From NCBI RefSeq assembly GCF_029846235.1, contig NZ_JARVWP010000008.1:62001-126000 (forward strand): a DNA stretch of 64,000 bases. Direction: 5' to 3'. Made by a program: the position numbers and the translations under genes. This stretch comes from Bradyrhizobium sp. CER78 (GTDB lineage: Bacteria > Pseudomonadota > Alphaproteobacteria > Rhizobiales > Xanthobacteraceae). The stretch's first letter is position 1; the number at the start of each line of letters is the position of its first letter. Shown here one piece after another: positions 10,328 through 18,936 of the stretch. Under the pieces are notes generated by a model. It was given only the letters and a program-made list of their open reading frames with translations. It had not been told where the DNA came from and searched no databases.

Positions 10328-11389
10328 GTGCCATCAGCCGTTCCGCAACCGGTCGCTGCGAAGCTGACGCGCGCGGCCATCTTCCTTGCGGTCACGATCA
10401 AGCCAAATCCCGAATACGATACCGTGGTGCGGTCGCTCTGCGCCGATGTGGCCGCGCTGGTGCGCGCCGTGGGCTTCCGCGATCTCGAAGGCAGGCTGTC
10501 CTGCGTCATGGGCATCGGCTCCGATGCGTGGGACCGGCTGTTCGGGGCGCCGAAGCCGCAAGGCTTGCACCCGTTCCGCGAGATCAACGGCGTTCACCAT
10601 GCGGTCGCAACACCGGGGGACCTCTTGTTTCACATCCGCGCCGTGCCGATGGATCTGTGCTTCGAGCTGGCGACGCAGATCATGTCACGGCTCGGCGATG
10701 CCGTTGCCACCTCGGACGAGGTGCATGGCTTCAAATATTTCGACGAGCGCGACCTGCTCGGCTTTGTCGACGGCACGGAGAACCCGCAGGATCAGGCGGC
10801 GCTGGAGGCCACGATCATCGGCGACGAGGACGCGGCGTTCGCCGGCGGCAGCTATGTGATCGTGCAGAAATACCTGCACGACCTGAAGAAGTGGAACGAA
10901 CTGCCGGTCGAGATGCAGGAGAAAATCATCGGCCGCACCAAGCTGTCCGACATCGAGCTCGACGATGCGGTGAAGCCGAGCTACGCGCACAACGCCCTGA
11001 CGACCATCGTCGAGAACGGCGAAGAGCTCGATATCGTTCGCGACAACATGCCGTTCGGCAGCGTCAGCAAAGGCGAGTTCGGCACCTATTTCATCGGCTA
11101 TGCAAAATCCCCGCACCGGATCGAGCAGATGCTGGAGAACATGTTCGTCGGCAAGCCGCCGGGCAATTACGACCGCCTGCTCGACTTCAGCCGCGCCGTG
11201 ACCGGCACGCTGTACTTCGTCCCGTCGGCGACCTTCCTGGAGGACGTCACCAGCGAGGCGCCCGCAGCCGCGCCCGCTGAACCGTCCCTGGATGACGCCG
11301 GAGCTGACGAGACATCTGCACCAGGAATACCGCCGTCCGACGGCTCGCTCGGGATCGGCTCGCTGAAAGGAGACGCTGGACATGAATAA
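10328..11389 (+). CDS. Dye-decolorizing peroxidase (type B DyP), encapsulin cargo
   Basis: 353 aa from GTG 10328, set by AAGGAG 6 bp upstream; the ATG at 10324 is out of frame. The DyP signature GFVDGTENP is at 145-153 with catalytic Asp148. His221 (SYAHN) is the likely proximal haem ligand and Arg238 (VRDNMPFG) the distal Arg. Residues 305-337 form an Ala/Pro-rich linker. Residues 338-347 read DGSLGIGSLK, the canonical encapsulin cargo-loading peptide. The enzyme uses H2O2 to oxidise dyes, phenolics or other substrates. Its last 8 bp overlap the encapsulin gene, so both are translated together. Confidence 0.95.
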   Translation: MPSAVPQPVAAKLTRAAIFLAVTIKPNPEYDTVVRSLCADVAALVRAVGFRDLEGRLSCVMGIGSDAWDRLFGAPKPQGLHPFREINGVHHAVATPGDLLFHIRAVPMDLCFELATQIMSRLGDAVATSDEVHGFKYFDERDLLGFVDGTENPQDQAALEATIIGDEDAAFAGGSYVIVQKYLHDLKKWNELPVEMQEKIIGRTKLSDIELDDAVKPSYAHNALTTIVENGEELDIVRDNMPFGSVSKGEFGTYFIGYAKSPHRIEQMLENMFVGKPPGNYDRLLDFSRAVTGTLYFVPSATFLEDVTSEAPAAAPAEPSLDDAGADETSAPGIPPSDGSLGIGSLKGDAGHE

Positions 11390-12197
11390 TCTTCATCGGG
11401 GACTCGCCCCCATCTCAGACGCGGCATGGGCCCAGATCGAAGAGGAAGCCTCGCGCACGTTGAAGCGCCATCTAGCGGCGCGCCGTGTCGTCGACGTCGA
11501 CGGTCCGAAGGGAACGGATTTCTCCGCGGTCGGCACCGGCCACCTGAAGAAGATTGCGACGCCCGGCGACGGGGTCGAGGCGACGCAGCGCGAGGTTCGC
11601 GCGCTGGTCGAGCTGCGCGTGCCGTTCGAGCTGTCGCGTCAGGCGATCGACGATGTCGAGCGCGGCGCCAATGATTCCGACTGGGATCCGCTCAAGCAGG
11701 CGGCGCGGAAGATCGCCTTCGCCGAGGATCGCGCGGTGTTCGATGGCTACACCGCCGCCGGAATTCAGGGCATCCGTCAGGGCACCAGCAACCCGGTGCT
11801 GACGCTGCCGTCGAGCGTCAAGAATTACCCCACCGTGGTCGCGCAGGCGGTCAGCCAGTTGCGGCTCGCCGGCGTCAACGGCCCCTACACGCTCCTGCTC
11901 GGCACCGAGCCCTACACCGCGATCGGCGGCGCGACCGACGACGGCTATCCGGTGCTGCAGCACATCCAGCGCCTGATCGACGGCAAGATCATCTGGGCTC
12001 CCGCGATCGCGGGCGGCGTCCTGCTCACCACCCGCGGCGGCGATTTCCAGCTCTCGATCGGCCAGGACCTGTCGATCGGCTATCTCAGCCACTCTGCGAC
12101 CTCGGTCCAGCTCTATTTCCAGGAGACCATCACGTTCCTGATGCTGACGAGCGAAGCGTCGGTGGTGCTGGCGCCGGAGGCGGAGAAACCGGCCTAG
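11382..12197 (+). CDS. Family 1 encapsulin shell protein (linocin M18-like)
   Basis: 271 aa, normal size for an encapsulin with the HK97 phage capsid fold. Diagnostic segments include an N-terminal NNLHRGLAPISDAAWAQIEEEA, RRVVDVDGPKG, and the C-terminal IGQDLSIGYLSHSATSVQLYFQE. The protein self-assembles into an icosahedral cage; the N-terminal helix region lines the lumen and binds the cargo peptide. Its Shine-Dalgarno AAGGAG (11367-11372) lies inside the codons for the DyP targeting peptide, and its start overlaps the DyP stop. The pair is therefore a DyP-loaded nanocompartment of the type known in Brevibacterium and Mycobacterium. Confidence 0.96.
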   Translation: MNNLHRGLAPISDAAWAQIEEEASRTLKRHLAARRVVDVDGPKGTDFSAVGTGHLKKIATPGDGVEATQREVRALVELRVPFELSRQAIDDVERGANDSDWDPLKQAARKIAFAEDRAVFDGYTAAGIQGIRQGTSNPVLTLPSSVKNYPTVVAQAVSQLRLAGVNGPYTLLLGTEPYTAIGGATDDGYPVLQHIQRLIDGKIIWAPAIAGGVLLTTRGGDFQLSIGQDLSIGYLSHSATSVQLYFQETITFLMLTSEASVVLAPEAEKPA

Positions 12198-12277
12198 CCC
12201 CGTCGGCGTTCACTCTTCCGGGAAGCTGCGGCCGTTGCCGGAGCTTCCGCTAAACTTCAACGGAGAGGAGGCGCGCA

Positions 12278-12469
12278 ATGGACTACGATCTCTACATCAA
12301 CCCGAAGAAGGCGTCGGTTGGCCTCTATGTCCGCAAGGGCGCCGGCCTTCCCGATCTCGCTGATGCCAAGGACTGGGTGTTCGACGGCACCTTCGGTCAG
12401 GCCAATCTGCCGGCGCAGTTCGTGAAGGAGATCGAGGCCAACGGCCACGCCTTCCGCGACATGGATTGA
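12278..12469 (+). CDS. Small acidic hypothetical protein (63 aa)
   Basis: Start at 12278 with GGAGAGGAGG upstream, a very strong ribosome binding site. The product begins MDYDLYINPKKASVGLYVRKG and ends NGHAFRDMD; it is soluble with mixed beta/alpha character. I know no function. It is 80 bp downstream of the encapsulin on the same strand and could be co-transcribed, although a short GGAAGCT/AGCTTCC stem lies between (12221-12248). It carries no LGIGSLK-type cargo peptide. Confidence 0.7.
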   Translation: MDYDLYINPKKASVGLYVRKGAGLPDLADAKDWVFDGTFGQANLPAQFVKEIEANGHAFRDMD

Positions 12470-12493
12470 GCGCGGTTGGCCGGCGCTTTGTTC

Positions 12494-12545
12494 TGACGCG
12501 TTTTCTTCACGCGAACCGGTATCCACTTCGCTCGAAAACGCTCTA
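12494..12545 (-). repeat. Palindromic intergenic element, GCGTTTTC type
   Basis: ACGCGTTTTC and GAAAACGCTC form the outer arms; inside are TTCACGCGAA and CTTCGCTCG related pieces around CCGGTATCC. On the minus strand it starts exactly at the stop codon of the MHS transporter (TAG at 12545-12543, reading TAGAGCGTTTTC). I recognise this as a common dispersed element of Bradyrhizobium genomes. Likely terminator or mRNA end structure. Confidence 0.6.
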
Positions 12546-13829
12546 CTTCTCGCCGACCTTCACCGGGGCAGTCTCGGGCATCAGACTCATCGCCACGATG
12601 CCGACCGCCGCCGCGAGCAAGAGATACCAGGACGGCGCCAGCGGATCTCCGGTCACATGCAGCAGCCACGTGACCACGAGTTGCGCGGTGCCGCCGAAGG
12701 TCGCGATCGCGACCGCGTAGATCGTCGCGAACACGCCGCCGCGAATGTTCTGCGGTAGCGCCTCGGTGAAGGCGGCATAGAACGCCGTGAACGGCAGCGA
12801 GCCGATGAACGACAGGATGCCGAAGCCGAACAGCAGCGACCACGCGCCGGGGTCGCTGACGATCCACAGGAAGGCCGGATAGGTCAGCACCAGCACGACC
12901 AGCTGCGGCCAGATCATGATCGGCTTGCGGCCAAGCCGGTCGGCGAGCCAGCCGCCCAGCACCGCGCCGATGATCTGAAGCCCGTTGCTCACCAGCGACA
13001 CGGTGAACGCGAGCGACGGCGACACGTGCAGCGTGTTCTTGGCGTAGGTCGTCATGTATTGCGTCACATAGGTCGAGATCGTGCCGCTGGCCAGGATCAT
13101 CACCGCCAGCACGATCACGCGAAGGTGCCGGCGCGCCAGCGCGAGATGGCTTGAGCTTTCGACCTGCCCTGCAACGTGCTCGCCATGCGAGACCGTCTCC
13201 GGCAGGGTGCGGCGCATCCAGATGCCGAACGGCAGGCAGACCGCCCCGAGCAGGAATGCGACGCGCCATCCGTAAGCCTGCAGCATGTCGGGCGCCATCG
13301 TGCTGCTCAGGATGACGCCGACGAGGGCGCCGACGGTCGCCGCGATCTCCTGGCTCGCAGGCTGCCATGCCACCACCAGGCCGCGATTCCTCGGCGCGGC
13401 GATCTCGATGAGATAGGCCGTGGTCGGCCCGACCTCGCCGCCGAGCGCAAATCCCTGCACCATCCGCGCCAGGATCACGATGACAGGCGCCACGATGCCG
13501 ATGGCGGCATAGGACGGCGTCAGCGCGATGGTCAGGATCGCGCCACCCATCAGCGCGAAGCTCAGCAGCATCGCCGGCCGCCGGCCGACCCGGTCGGAGA
13601 AGATGCCGAGCACGATGCCGCCAATGGGGCGCGTCAGGAAACCGGCGCCGAAGGTCGCAAGCGACAGCATCAGGCTGCCGTACTCGCTTTGCGCGGGAAA
13701 GAACGTGTGCCCGATCTCGGTGGCAAAGAAGCTGTAGGTGATGAAGTCGTAGAACTCCAGCATGTTGCCGATGGTCGCGGCAAAGGCTGCGCGCTTGACA
13801 TCGAATTCCCTGCTCGCAATCTCGGGCAA
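12543..13829 (-). CDS. MHS-family major facilitator transporter (metabolite:H+ symporter)
   Basis: 428 aa with about 12 hydrophobic segments. The metabolite:H+ symporter signatures are clear: ATIGNMLEFYDFITYSFFA at the first helix, GIFSDRVGRRPAMLLS in loop 2-3, and RMVQGFALGGEVGPTTAYLIE in helix 4-5. Relatives import citrate, alpha-ketoglutarate, proline/betaine or shikimate with protons; the substrate here is unknown. The gene is convergent with the small gene at 12278. Its stop codon is supplied by the palindromic element. Confidence 0.9.
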   Translation of the reverse strand: MPEIASREFDVKRAAFAATIGNMLEFYDFITYSFFATEIGHTFFPAQSEYGSLMLSLATFGAGFLTRPIGGIVLGIFSDRVGRRPAMLLSFALMGGAILTIALTPSYAAIGIVAPVIVILARMVQGFALGGEVGPTTAYLIEIAAPRNRGLVVAWQPASQEIAATVGALVGVILSSTMAPDMLQAYGWRVAFLLGAVCLPFGIWMRRTLPETVSHGEHVAGQVESSSHLALARRHLRVIVLAVMILASGTISTYVTQYMTTYAKNTLHVSPSLAFTVSLVSNGLQIIGAVLGGWLADRLGRKPIMIWPQLVVLVLTYPAFLWIVSDPGAWSLLFGFGILSFIGSLPFTAFYAAFTEALPQNIRGGVFATIYAVAIATFGGTAQLVVTWLLHVTGDPLAPSWYLLLAAAVGIVAMSLMPETAPVKVGEK

Positions 13830-13946
13830 CGCTCTCGGTTCCTTGTCTGGCTGTCCGGAGCGAGTATGATTCCTCCGATCATGTTAGGCAAGGCAACGCT
13901 TGGACAGGGCTGGCACGCCGGACGAATACGGCGCGAGTGACAAGCC

Positions 13947-14969
13947 TCAGCGGGCCGGAGCAATGATCGCGCGGAGGATATCTTCCTTCCAGCGCTGCCG
14001 CGCGCCGTCGAAGGCTGCGAAATCGTGATCGAACTGCCAATAGGCCCACGCCCAGCCGTTCCGTTCCGCGCTCCTCGTCATGAACGACAGGTACCTCGCC
14101 CGGCTCTCCGCCGGCGCGCGCTCATAGACGCCGAACTCGCCGAGATAGATCGGGCGCTTCTCCTTCTCCGCCCAGGCGCGGATCTTGTCGAAATCGGCAG
14201 CGGCCTTGGCTTCATCCTCCGCAGAACCCCAGTTCAACGGGCCGATCTTCGAGAACGTCGCCGACCACGGCGCGCCTTGATGGGTGAATTGCAGCGGCAG
14301 GTAATAGTGGAACGTGACGATGAGATTCCTGTCAGCCGCCGGCAACGCCAGCGCGTCGATCGGCAGCTCCTCGGTGTTCAGGATGGCGGTCACGACATTG
14401 CGCTTCGGATTGGTGCCCCTGACGATCGCCAGGCATTCACCGAGCAGCGCATTCCACTCGGCCGATGTCATGTTCCCGCCGGGCTCGTTCAGGATCTCGA
14501 ACACCAGCGCCGGATATTTGCCCGCGTAGCGCGACGCGATCTGACGCCAGAACGCCTTGAGCTTGGCGGTGCATTCCGCCACGTCGCGCTGGCAGAGATC
14601 GGTGTCGTGCTCATCGAGGATCGGGATCAGCCTGTGGGCCAGGACCTGCTCGATCACGGCATCGAGGCGCCGCAACACGGCTTCATCCAGCATGTTGCCG
14701 GAATCCATGTGCCTGAAGCCGAAGAAGTTGATCCGGACATGTGCGAAGCCGGCCTTGCGGATGGCGGCGAGATTCTCCAGACGGAACGGCGCGTTCTGGT
14801 AACCTTCCCAGACGCCGTCATAGCCGAGAATATTGATGCCGCGCCCCAGCGCCGCGACGTCCGGCGACGCCGCCTGCCCGGCCGCCCCCGCGGGCGAGAT
14901 CAGCGCGGCGGACAGCGCTGCCGCCAGCAGCAGGTGGATGGCTCCTTGAAGCAATCGAACCGCCCTCAT
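13947..14969 (-). CDS. Secreted glycoside hydrolase family 5 (cellulase-like)
   Basis: 340 aa from ATG 14969, chosen since a signal peptide starts there (MRAVRLLQGAIHLLLAAALS... cleaved near AGAAG) and it overlaps the upstream gene by 4 bp. The GH5 catalytic acid/base Glu162 is in FEILNEPGG and the nucleophile Glu278 in IYLGEFGVY. NILGYDGVWEG and HVRINFFGF are typical of the early barrel strands. Probably a periplasmic or secreted endo-beta-glucanase. Being coupled to a Wzy-like protein suggests trimming or release of the exopolysaccharide made by this locus rather than nutrition. Confidence 0.92.
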   Translation of the reverse strand: MRAVRLLQGAIHLLLAAALSAALISPAGAAGQAASPDVAALGRGINILGYDGVWEGYQNAPFRLENLAAIRKAGFAHVRINFFGFRHMDSGNMLDEAVLRRLDAVIEQVLAHRLIPILDEHDTDLCQRDVAECTAKLKAFWRQIASRYAGKYPALVFEILNEPGGNMTSAEWNALLGECLAIVRGTNPKRNVVTAILNTEELPIDALALPAADRNLIVTFHYYLPLQFTHQGAPWSATFSKIGPLNWGSAEDEAKAAADFDKIRAWAEKEKRPIYLGEFGVYERAPAESRARYLSFMTRSAERNGWAWAYWQFDHDFAAFDGARQRWKEDILRAIIAPAR

Positions 14970-16255
14970 GGCCGCTCCAACTCGCACAGCTGCACGCGCG
15001 ACGACGGCACCGACCGGCACACGGCGAGGAAGAAACCGATCAACAGCACCGATGTGAACATCGTCGAGCGAAGGAAGACCGTCTCGGTAAAGTTGGTCTG
15101 GCAGTTGAGGAAGACGAACCCGATGATCAGCGCACAATGCAGGCGGTCGATCGCGCGTCCCGCGATCAGGCAGAGCACCTTGTAGGAAAACAGAAAGACG
15201 CTCGCCGTGAACAGGAAGTAACCAATGAACCCGGTCTCGACCAGAATGGCGATATAGCCGTTATGATAGTTGTCGAGCACCCAGCCGTGGTTCTGGTTGA
15301 AATAGTCGTAGATCTCAGGCTTGGTCCAGAACCCGTTGATGCCAAATCCGAACAGCGGCGCATCGTCGAAATGGCTGATGGCGTACTGCCAGATGTAGGT
15401 CCGCTCGGTGAGATTGATCGCCGTGTCGAAGACATGGATCGAATCGTAGCCGGTCGTGTAGAAGTACAGCATCAGCAATGCGGCCACGATGCACATCGCG
15501 CATGGCAGCATCGCGTAGACCTGCATGCACCTCACCGACCACAGCGAGGTCAGCAGCAGCGCGCAGGCGACCAGCGACAAGGCGCCGGCGCCGCGCGACT
15601 CCGAAAAGATCACGCAGGTCGAAGCGAGCACGAAGGTCACGAGAAACGGCAGCCATCCCTGTCCGGTTACCTTCCGATAGCAGGCGAAGAACATCAGATA
15701 GGCCCCGGCGAAGCCCAGCGTCTGCTTCGATTCGAAGACGCCCTGCCATTGCCCATTGTGCATCCAGGTCTGGTCCACGCCGATGTCCGGGAGGATCACC
15801 GCACAAAGCGCCGAGCCTGCGATCAGGACGAAGAGGCCGCGGGTGGTCGACTTCACGATGTCGTCGAGGTCGGCGCGGGTGACCATGCAGAACGCGCCGA
15901 GCATCGTGATCGCGAGCGCGGCGGCCTTCATCAGGGCGGAGACGCCCAGATCGGTCCAGAACACCGAAATCGTTGCGAACGCATAGAATGCGACGATCAC
16001 CAGCGTGTCGAGATTGAAGGCGAGCCGCAGGCGGGGACGGATGAACAGGCTCGCATAGATCAGCACGCCCCACATCGCGAGGGCGACGACCTGCTGCACC
16101 AACGTCACCCCGGCTGGAAGCAGCGCGGGGTGGAACGTTCCCATCGACACGATCACGTTGATGGTGATCGACCAGTTGACGATAGTTCGCGCGAACTTTT
16201 CCGCTTCAATGCCCGGCGCCTGCCAGACCGAGCTATCGAGCGCTCGTCCGTCCAT
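14966..16255 (-). CDS. O-antigen ligase / Wzy-like polymerase
   Basis: 429 aa from ATG 16255 (GGAG 11 bp upstream). The frame extends further to 16471 but that part overlaps the WecG-like gene. About 10-11 hydrophobic segments, with a large periplasmic loop near residues 285-345 (TYIWQYAISHFDDAPLFGFGINGFWTKPE...NQNHGWVLDNYHNGYIAILVETGFIGY). That loop has the FGFGxxxF and HNxY features of the Wzy_C/RfaL family. Predicted to polymerise or ligate glycan repeats in the inner membrane. Translationally coupled to the GH5 gene downstream. Confidence 0.85.
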   Translation of the reverse strand: MDGRALDSSVWQAPGIEAEKFARTIVNWSITINVIVSMGTFHPALLPAGVTLVQQVVALAMWGVLIYASLFIRPRLRLAFNLDTLVIVAFYAFATISVFWTDLGVSALMKAAALAITMLGAFCMVTRADLDDIVKSTTRGLFVLIAGSALCAVILPDIGVDQTWMHNGQWQGVFESKQTLGFAGAYLMFFACYRKVTGQGWLPFLVTFVLASTCVIFSESRGAGALSLVACALLLTSLWSVRCMQVYAMLPCAMCIVAALLMLYFYTTGYDSIHVFDTAINLTERTYIWQYAISHFDDAPLFGFGINGFWTKPEIYDYFNQNHGWVLDNYHNGYIAILVETGFIGYFLFTASVFLFSYKVLCLIAGRAIDRLHCALIIGFVFLNCQTNFTETVFLRSTMFTSVLLIGFFLAVCRSVPSSRVQLCELERP

Positions 16256-16329
16256 ATCAGTTGTACTCCGCTCACTGAAGAGCTCGCCGCTCCGGTGGAT
16301 CGGAGCGGCACATTGCACGCTGTAGAAAT

Positions 16330-17328
16330 CTAGTCCCTGGTCGACGAGGACCGGGTCCGGTTGAACAGCAGATAGAGGGCGTGGGGATTGGTCGTCAGAT
16401 AGCGCCAGAACAGCCGGCGCGGCTCGAGCCAGAGACGCCAGGCCCATTCGAGCCCGACGATCTGCATCCATCGCGGCGCACGCGGCCGCGAGCCGGACAG
16501 GAAGTTGAACAATCCACCCGAAGTCTTGATGACGCCGACATTACCAAGCCGTGAGATGAATTCGTCGACGAAGGCCTGCTCGTAGGGCACGCCGAGAGCG
16601 ACCCAGAGAAAGTCCGGTGCCAGCGCATTGATCTCGTCCACCTTGGCCCGCAGCGCGTCTCCACGCAGATAGCCGTGCGAATGGCCGACGATCTTGAGGG
16701 CCGGATAGGCCCGGCGGACATTGGCGATCGCCGCCTTGTTCTCGGCTTCGTTGGCGCCGAACAGATAGAAGGTCAGCCCGAGTTCTTCCGCCTTGCATGC
16801 GACGTCATGGAATAGATCTGTGGTCGCGACGCGCTCGGGCAGCGGGTTCGGCGAGCGGAGCTTCGACACCATGACCAGCGGCTGACCATCGGCATTGATC
16901 AGGTCGGCTGCCCGAAACAGCCGATCGGTCATCGGCTCTGTCGAGCAGCGCGACAATACTTCTCCGTTGGCCGAGGTCAGATAGAGCGGACGATTGGCGC
17001 GCCGGTTGGGGTACACCGCCTCGATCATGAAGTCGGCGGTCTGCTCACGATCGAGCACGGCGAGACGCAGCCCACCGATGGTTTCGCGCTGGACGCCGGC
17101 AGTCGCGGCCCTGCCAACAGGGTTGGCCCGACGCTCCCGCATGCCGTTCGGCAGGGACGACCGGTTCGGCACATCCTTCGCGTGCGCCGGCTGCTCACCA
17201 CGCGAAGTGTCGCAAATTCGGACAGGCGGAACAGCGATATCTGAATCGAGACTCTGGGTCCCCTCGCGATCGGCGCGCGCAGACGAAATTGCATCGGAAA
17301 TGCGGGCGTTTTGGCTATGACTCAACAT
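16330..17328 (-). CDS. WecG/TagA/CpsF family glycosyltransferase
   Basis: 332 aa if started at 17328; ATG 17142 would give 270 aa, closer to the family norm, so the first 60 residues may be untranslated. The GT26 fold is clear: LYLTSANGEVLSRC, DLINADGQPLVMVSKL, FYLFGANEAENKAAIANVRRAYPALKIVGHSHGY, FLWVALGVPYEQAFVDEF and the C-terminal RAPRWMQIVGLEWAWRLWLEPRRLFWRYL. The Asp in INADG is the conserved catalytic residue. It transfers a sugar, often ManNAc(A), to a lipid-linked intermediate at the cytoplasmic membrane. It lies 74 bp upstream of the Wzy-like gene, same strand. Confidence 0.9.
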   Translation of the reverse strand: MLSHSQNARISDAISSARADREGTQSLDSDIAVPPVRICDTSRGEQPAHAKDVPNRSSLPNGMRERRANPVGRAATAGVQRETIGGLRLAVLDREQTADFMIEAVYPNRRANRPLYLTSANGEVLSRCSTEPMTDRLFRAADLINADGQPLVMVSKLRSPNPLPERVATTDLFHDVACKAEELGLTFYLFGANEAENKAAIANVRRAYPALKIVGHSHGYLRGDALRAKVDEINALAPDFLWVALGVPYEQAFVDEFISRLGNVGVIKTSGGLFNFLSGSRPRAPRWMQIVGLEWAWRLWLEPRRLFWRYLTTNPHALYLLFNRTRSSSTRD

Positions 17329-17661
17329 TTCAGCAGGGGCTCCAGTGCTTACATGCCCTTAACTGCAATATCCGGTCCAGACAACGCGCGATGTCTCGTC
17401 GCACCCTCGATGAGTCGAGGCAGCAAAAGAGGTCGTTAACCATGCTCGCTTCACACGGCGCGCCAATCCTGCGCCGACAGCAAGCACCGGTCGGTTCAGC
17501 CACAGCGGCGCTTGACCAGAAACAATATGCAAAGGTCGACGCGCGACATTAATACAAAAATACAAATCGTATTCTACCAGTGCGCGCCGTCATCGGCCTT
17601 TGCTATAAGGACGAGAGGCCGCTCGATCGGCGTCTTGAAAACTCGTTTGTTTTGGTTTCAC
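17329..17661. other. Divergent promoter region between WecG-like and FemAB-like genes
   Basis: About 330 bp with no supported gene. An AT-rich stretch near 17549-17578 (ACAAAAATACAAATCG) stands out from the GC-rich surroundings and probably holds promoter or regulator sites for the divergent genes. No clear palindrome was seen. Confidence 0.4.
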
Positions 17662-18792
17662 ATGAACAAGAATGATGACGCGTTCGATGTCTGCATCGAC
17701 GACACATTCGATTTCCTGTCTGAAGAATACGCGACATTGTTCGAAGGCTCGGACGCGACCGCCTTCCAACATCCGCTATGGCTGGACAGCCTCTATCGCA
17801 AGCTCGCTCCCGCCGCGGCAGCGAAGCCTTTGGTCGTCGTCGTCCGCTCGCGCGCAACCGGTGCGCTGGCGGCAGTGCTCCCGATGCTGCGCGTGCGACG
17901 CGGGCCGATGCGGACGATCGAATTCGCCGACCTTCGTGTGTCCGACTACCTGGCGCCGGTGTGCAGCATCAAGACATTTGCCGAATTGCTCCAGGACGGA
18001 CCCACCTGCCAGAAGCTCCGGCAACTGCTCCGGCCATTCGACCTGCTGCGCATACCCAAGCTGCTCGATGCAAAGATGCCGATCGAGAATCTGTTCGGAG
18101 CGCCGCATCGCAGCCTGATGGATACCAATGCCTACGCGACGGTGCTGGCCGCGCCGTTCGAGCAATGGCAGCTCAACGCATTGGGCAAGTCTTATGTGAA
18201 GGAGCTGGCAAAGAAATGGCGCCAGATCCACAAGAAGGGTACACTCACCTTCTCATGCTGCAGCGACGCCGCTTCCGTCGGCGAGGCCATGGACACGATG
18301 CGGAAGTTTCGCGGTCCGCGCTTCCATGCCCACGGTGACGGCGACCTGCTGCAGCGTCCGGCGTATTTCGATTTCTATTCGAGCGTGGCGCTTCGCGGCA
18401 TGGGCTCCTTTACCCGGCTCTATGCCATGAAGATGGACGGCAACGTGATCGCGACCGCCCTTGGGCTGGTCCACCGCGACAGCTTCCTCGTCGTCATGAC
18501 GGCGTTCGATGTCGAGGGGTACAAGAGCCAGTCGATCGGCGCGCTGACGTTCGAGAGCGTCGCCAAGGATTGCATCGAACGCGGCGGCCGGGTGCTGGAT
18601 TTCACCATCGGCGACGAACCCTACAAGATGCAGTTCGGCGGTCAGCCCACGCCGATGTCGGGCGTGACGCAGGCCGGTAGCGCCGCCGGCTCGCTGGCAT
18701 TGTTTGCCCTGAAGCAGGCGCCCTGGATCAAGCAGGCCGCCAAGCGCGTCACCGACCTCAGGCCGATCCGCACCTCGACCGGCACGCGCTAA
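17662..18792 (+). CDS. FemAB/BcsL-like GNAT-fold acyltransferase of polysaccharide locus
   Basis: 376 aa from ATG 17662; the upstream extension to 17512 has no coding character. The N-terminal part (TAFQHPLWLDSLYRKLAP...) and the C-terminal part (YKSQSIGALTFESVAKDCIERGGRVLDFTIGDEPYKMQFG) match the CelD/BcsL-type Acetyltransf_6 family. The last motif, FxxGdepYKxxf, is diagnostic. Such proteins acylate polysaccharides or lipid-linked precursors. Located between glycosyltransferase and flippase genes, so a modification role in exopolysaccharide synthesis is likely. Followed by a hairpin element. Confidence 0.8.
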   Translation: MNKNDDAFDVCIDDTFDFLSEEYATLFEGSDATAFQHPLWLDSLYRKLAPAAAAKPLVVVVRSRATGALAAVLPMLRVRRGPMRTIEFADLRVSDYLAPVCSIKTFAELLQDGPTCQKLRQLLRPFDLLRIPKLLDAKMPIENLFGAPHRSLMDTNAYATVLAAPFEQWQLNALGKSYVKELAKKWRQIHKKGTLTFSCCSDAASVGEAMDTMRKFRGPRFHAHGDGDLLQRPAYFDFYSSVALRGMGSFTRLYAMKMDGNVIATALGLVHRDSFLVVMTAFDVEGYKSQSIGALTFESVAKDCIERGGRVLDFTIGDEPYKMQFGGQPTPMSGVTQAGSAAGSLALFALKQAPWIKQAAKRVTDLRPIRTSTGTR

Positions 18793-18828
18793 AGCGCGAT
18801 GGATTCGCGTTGAACCATCACCGCGCTT
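18792..18828 (+). repeat. Hairpin element after the FemAB-like gene
   Basis: AAGCGCGATGG (18792-18802) pairs with CCATCACCGCGCTT (18815-18828) with a small bulge. It begins at the stop codon region of the FemAB-like gene (TAA at 18790-18792) and resembles a dispersed Bradyrhizobium palindrome. A degenerate second part with GCTTCGCACTTTCGGATGATGC follows at about 18889-18909. It may end transcription of both convergent genes. Confidence 0.5.
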
Positions 18829-18936
18829 CAATGGTTTGAGCAGGAGCTTGGGCCAGACGCCGCGCGTTTGCCGCGAGCGAAACCCGCTTCGCACTTTCGG
18901 ATGATGCGATGGAGCCGCGGGAAGCGGCTCTCGCCG

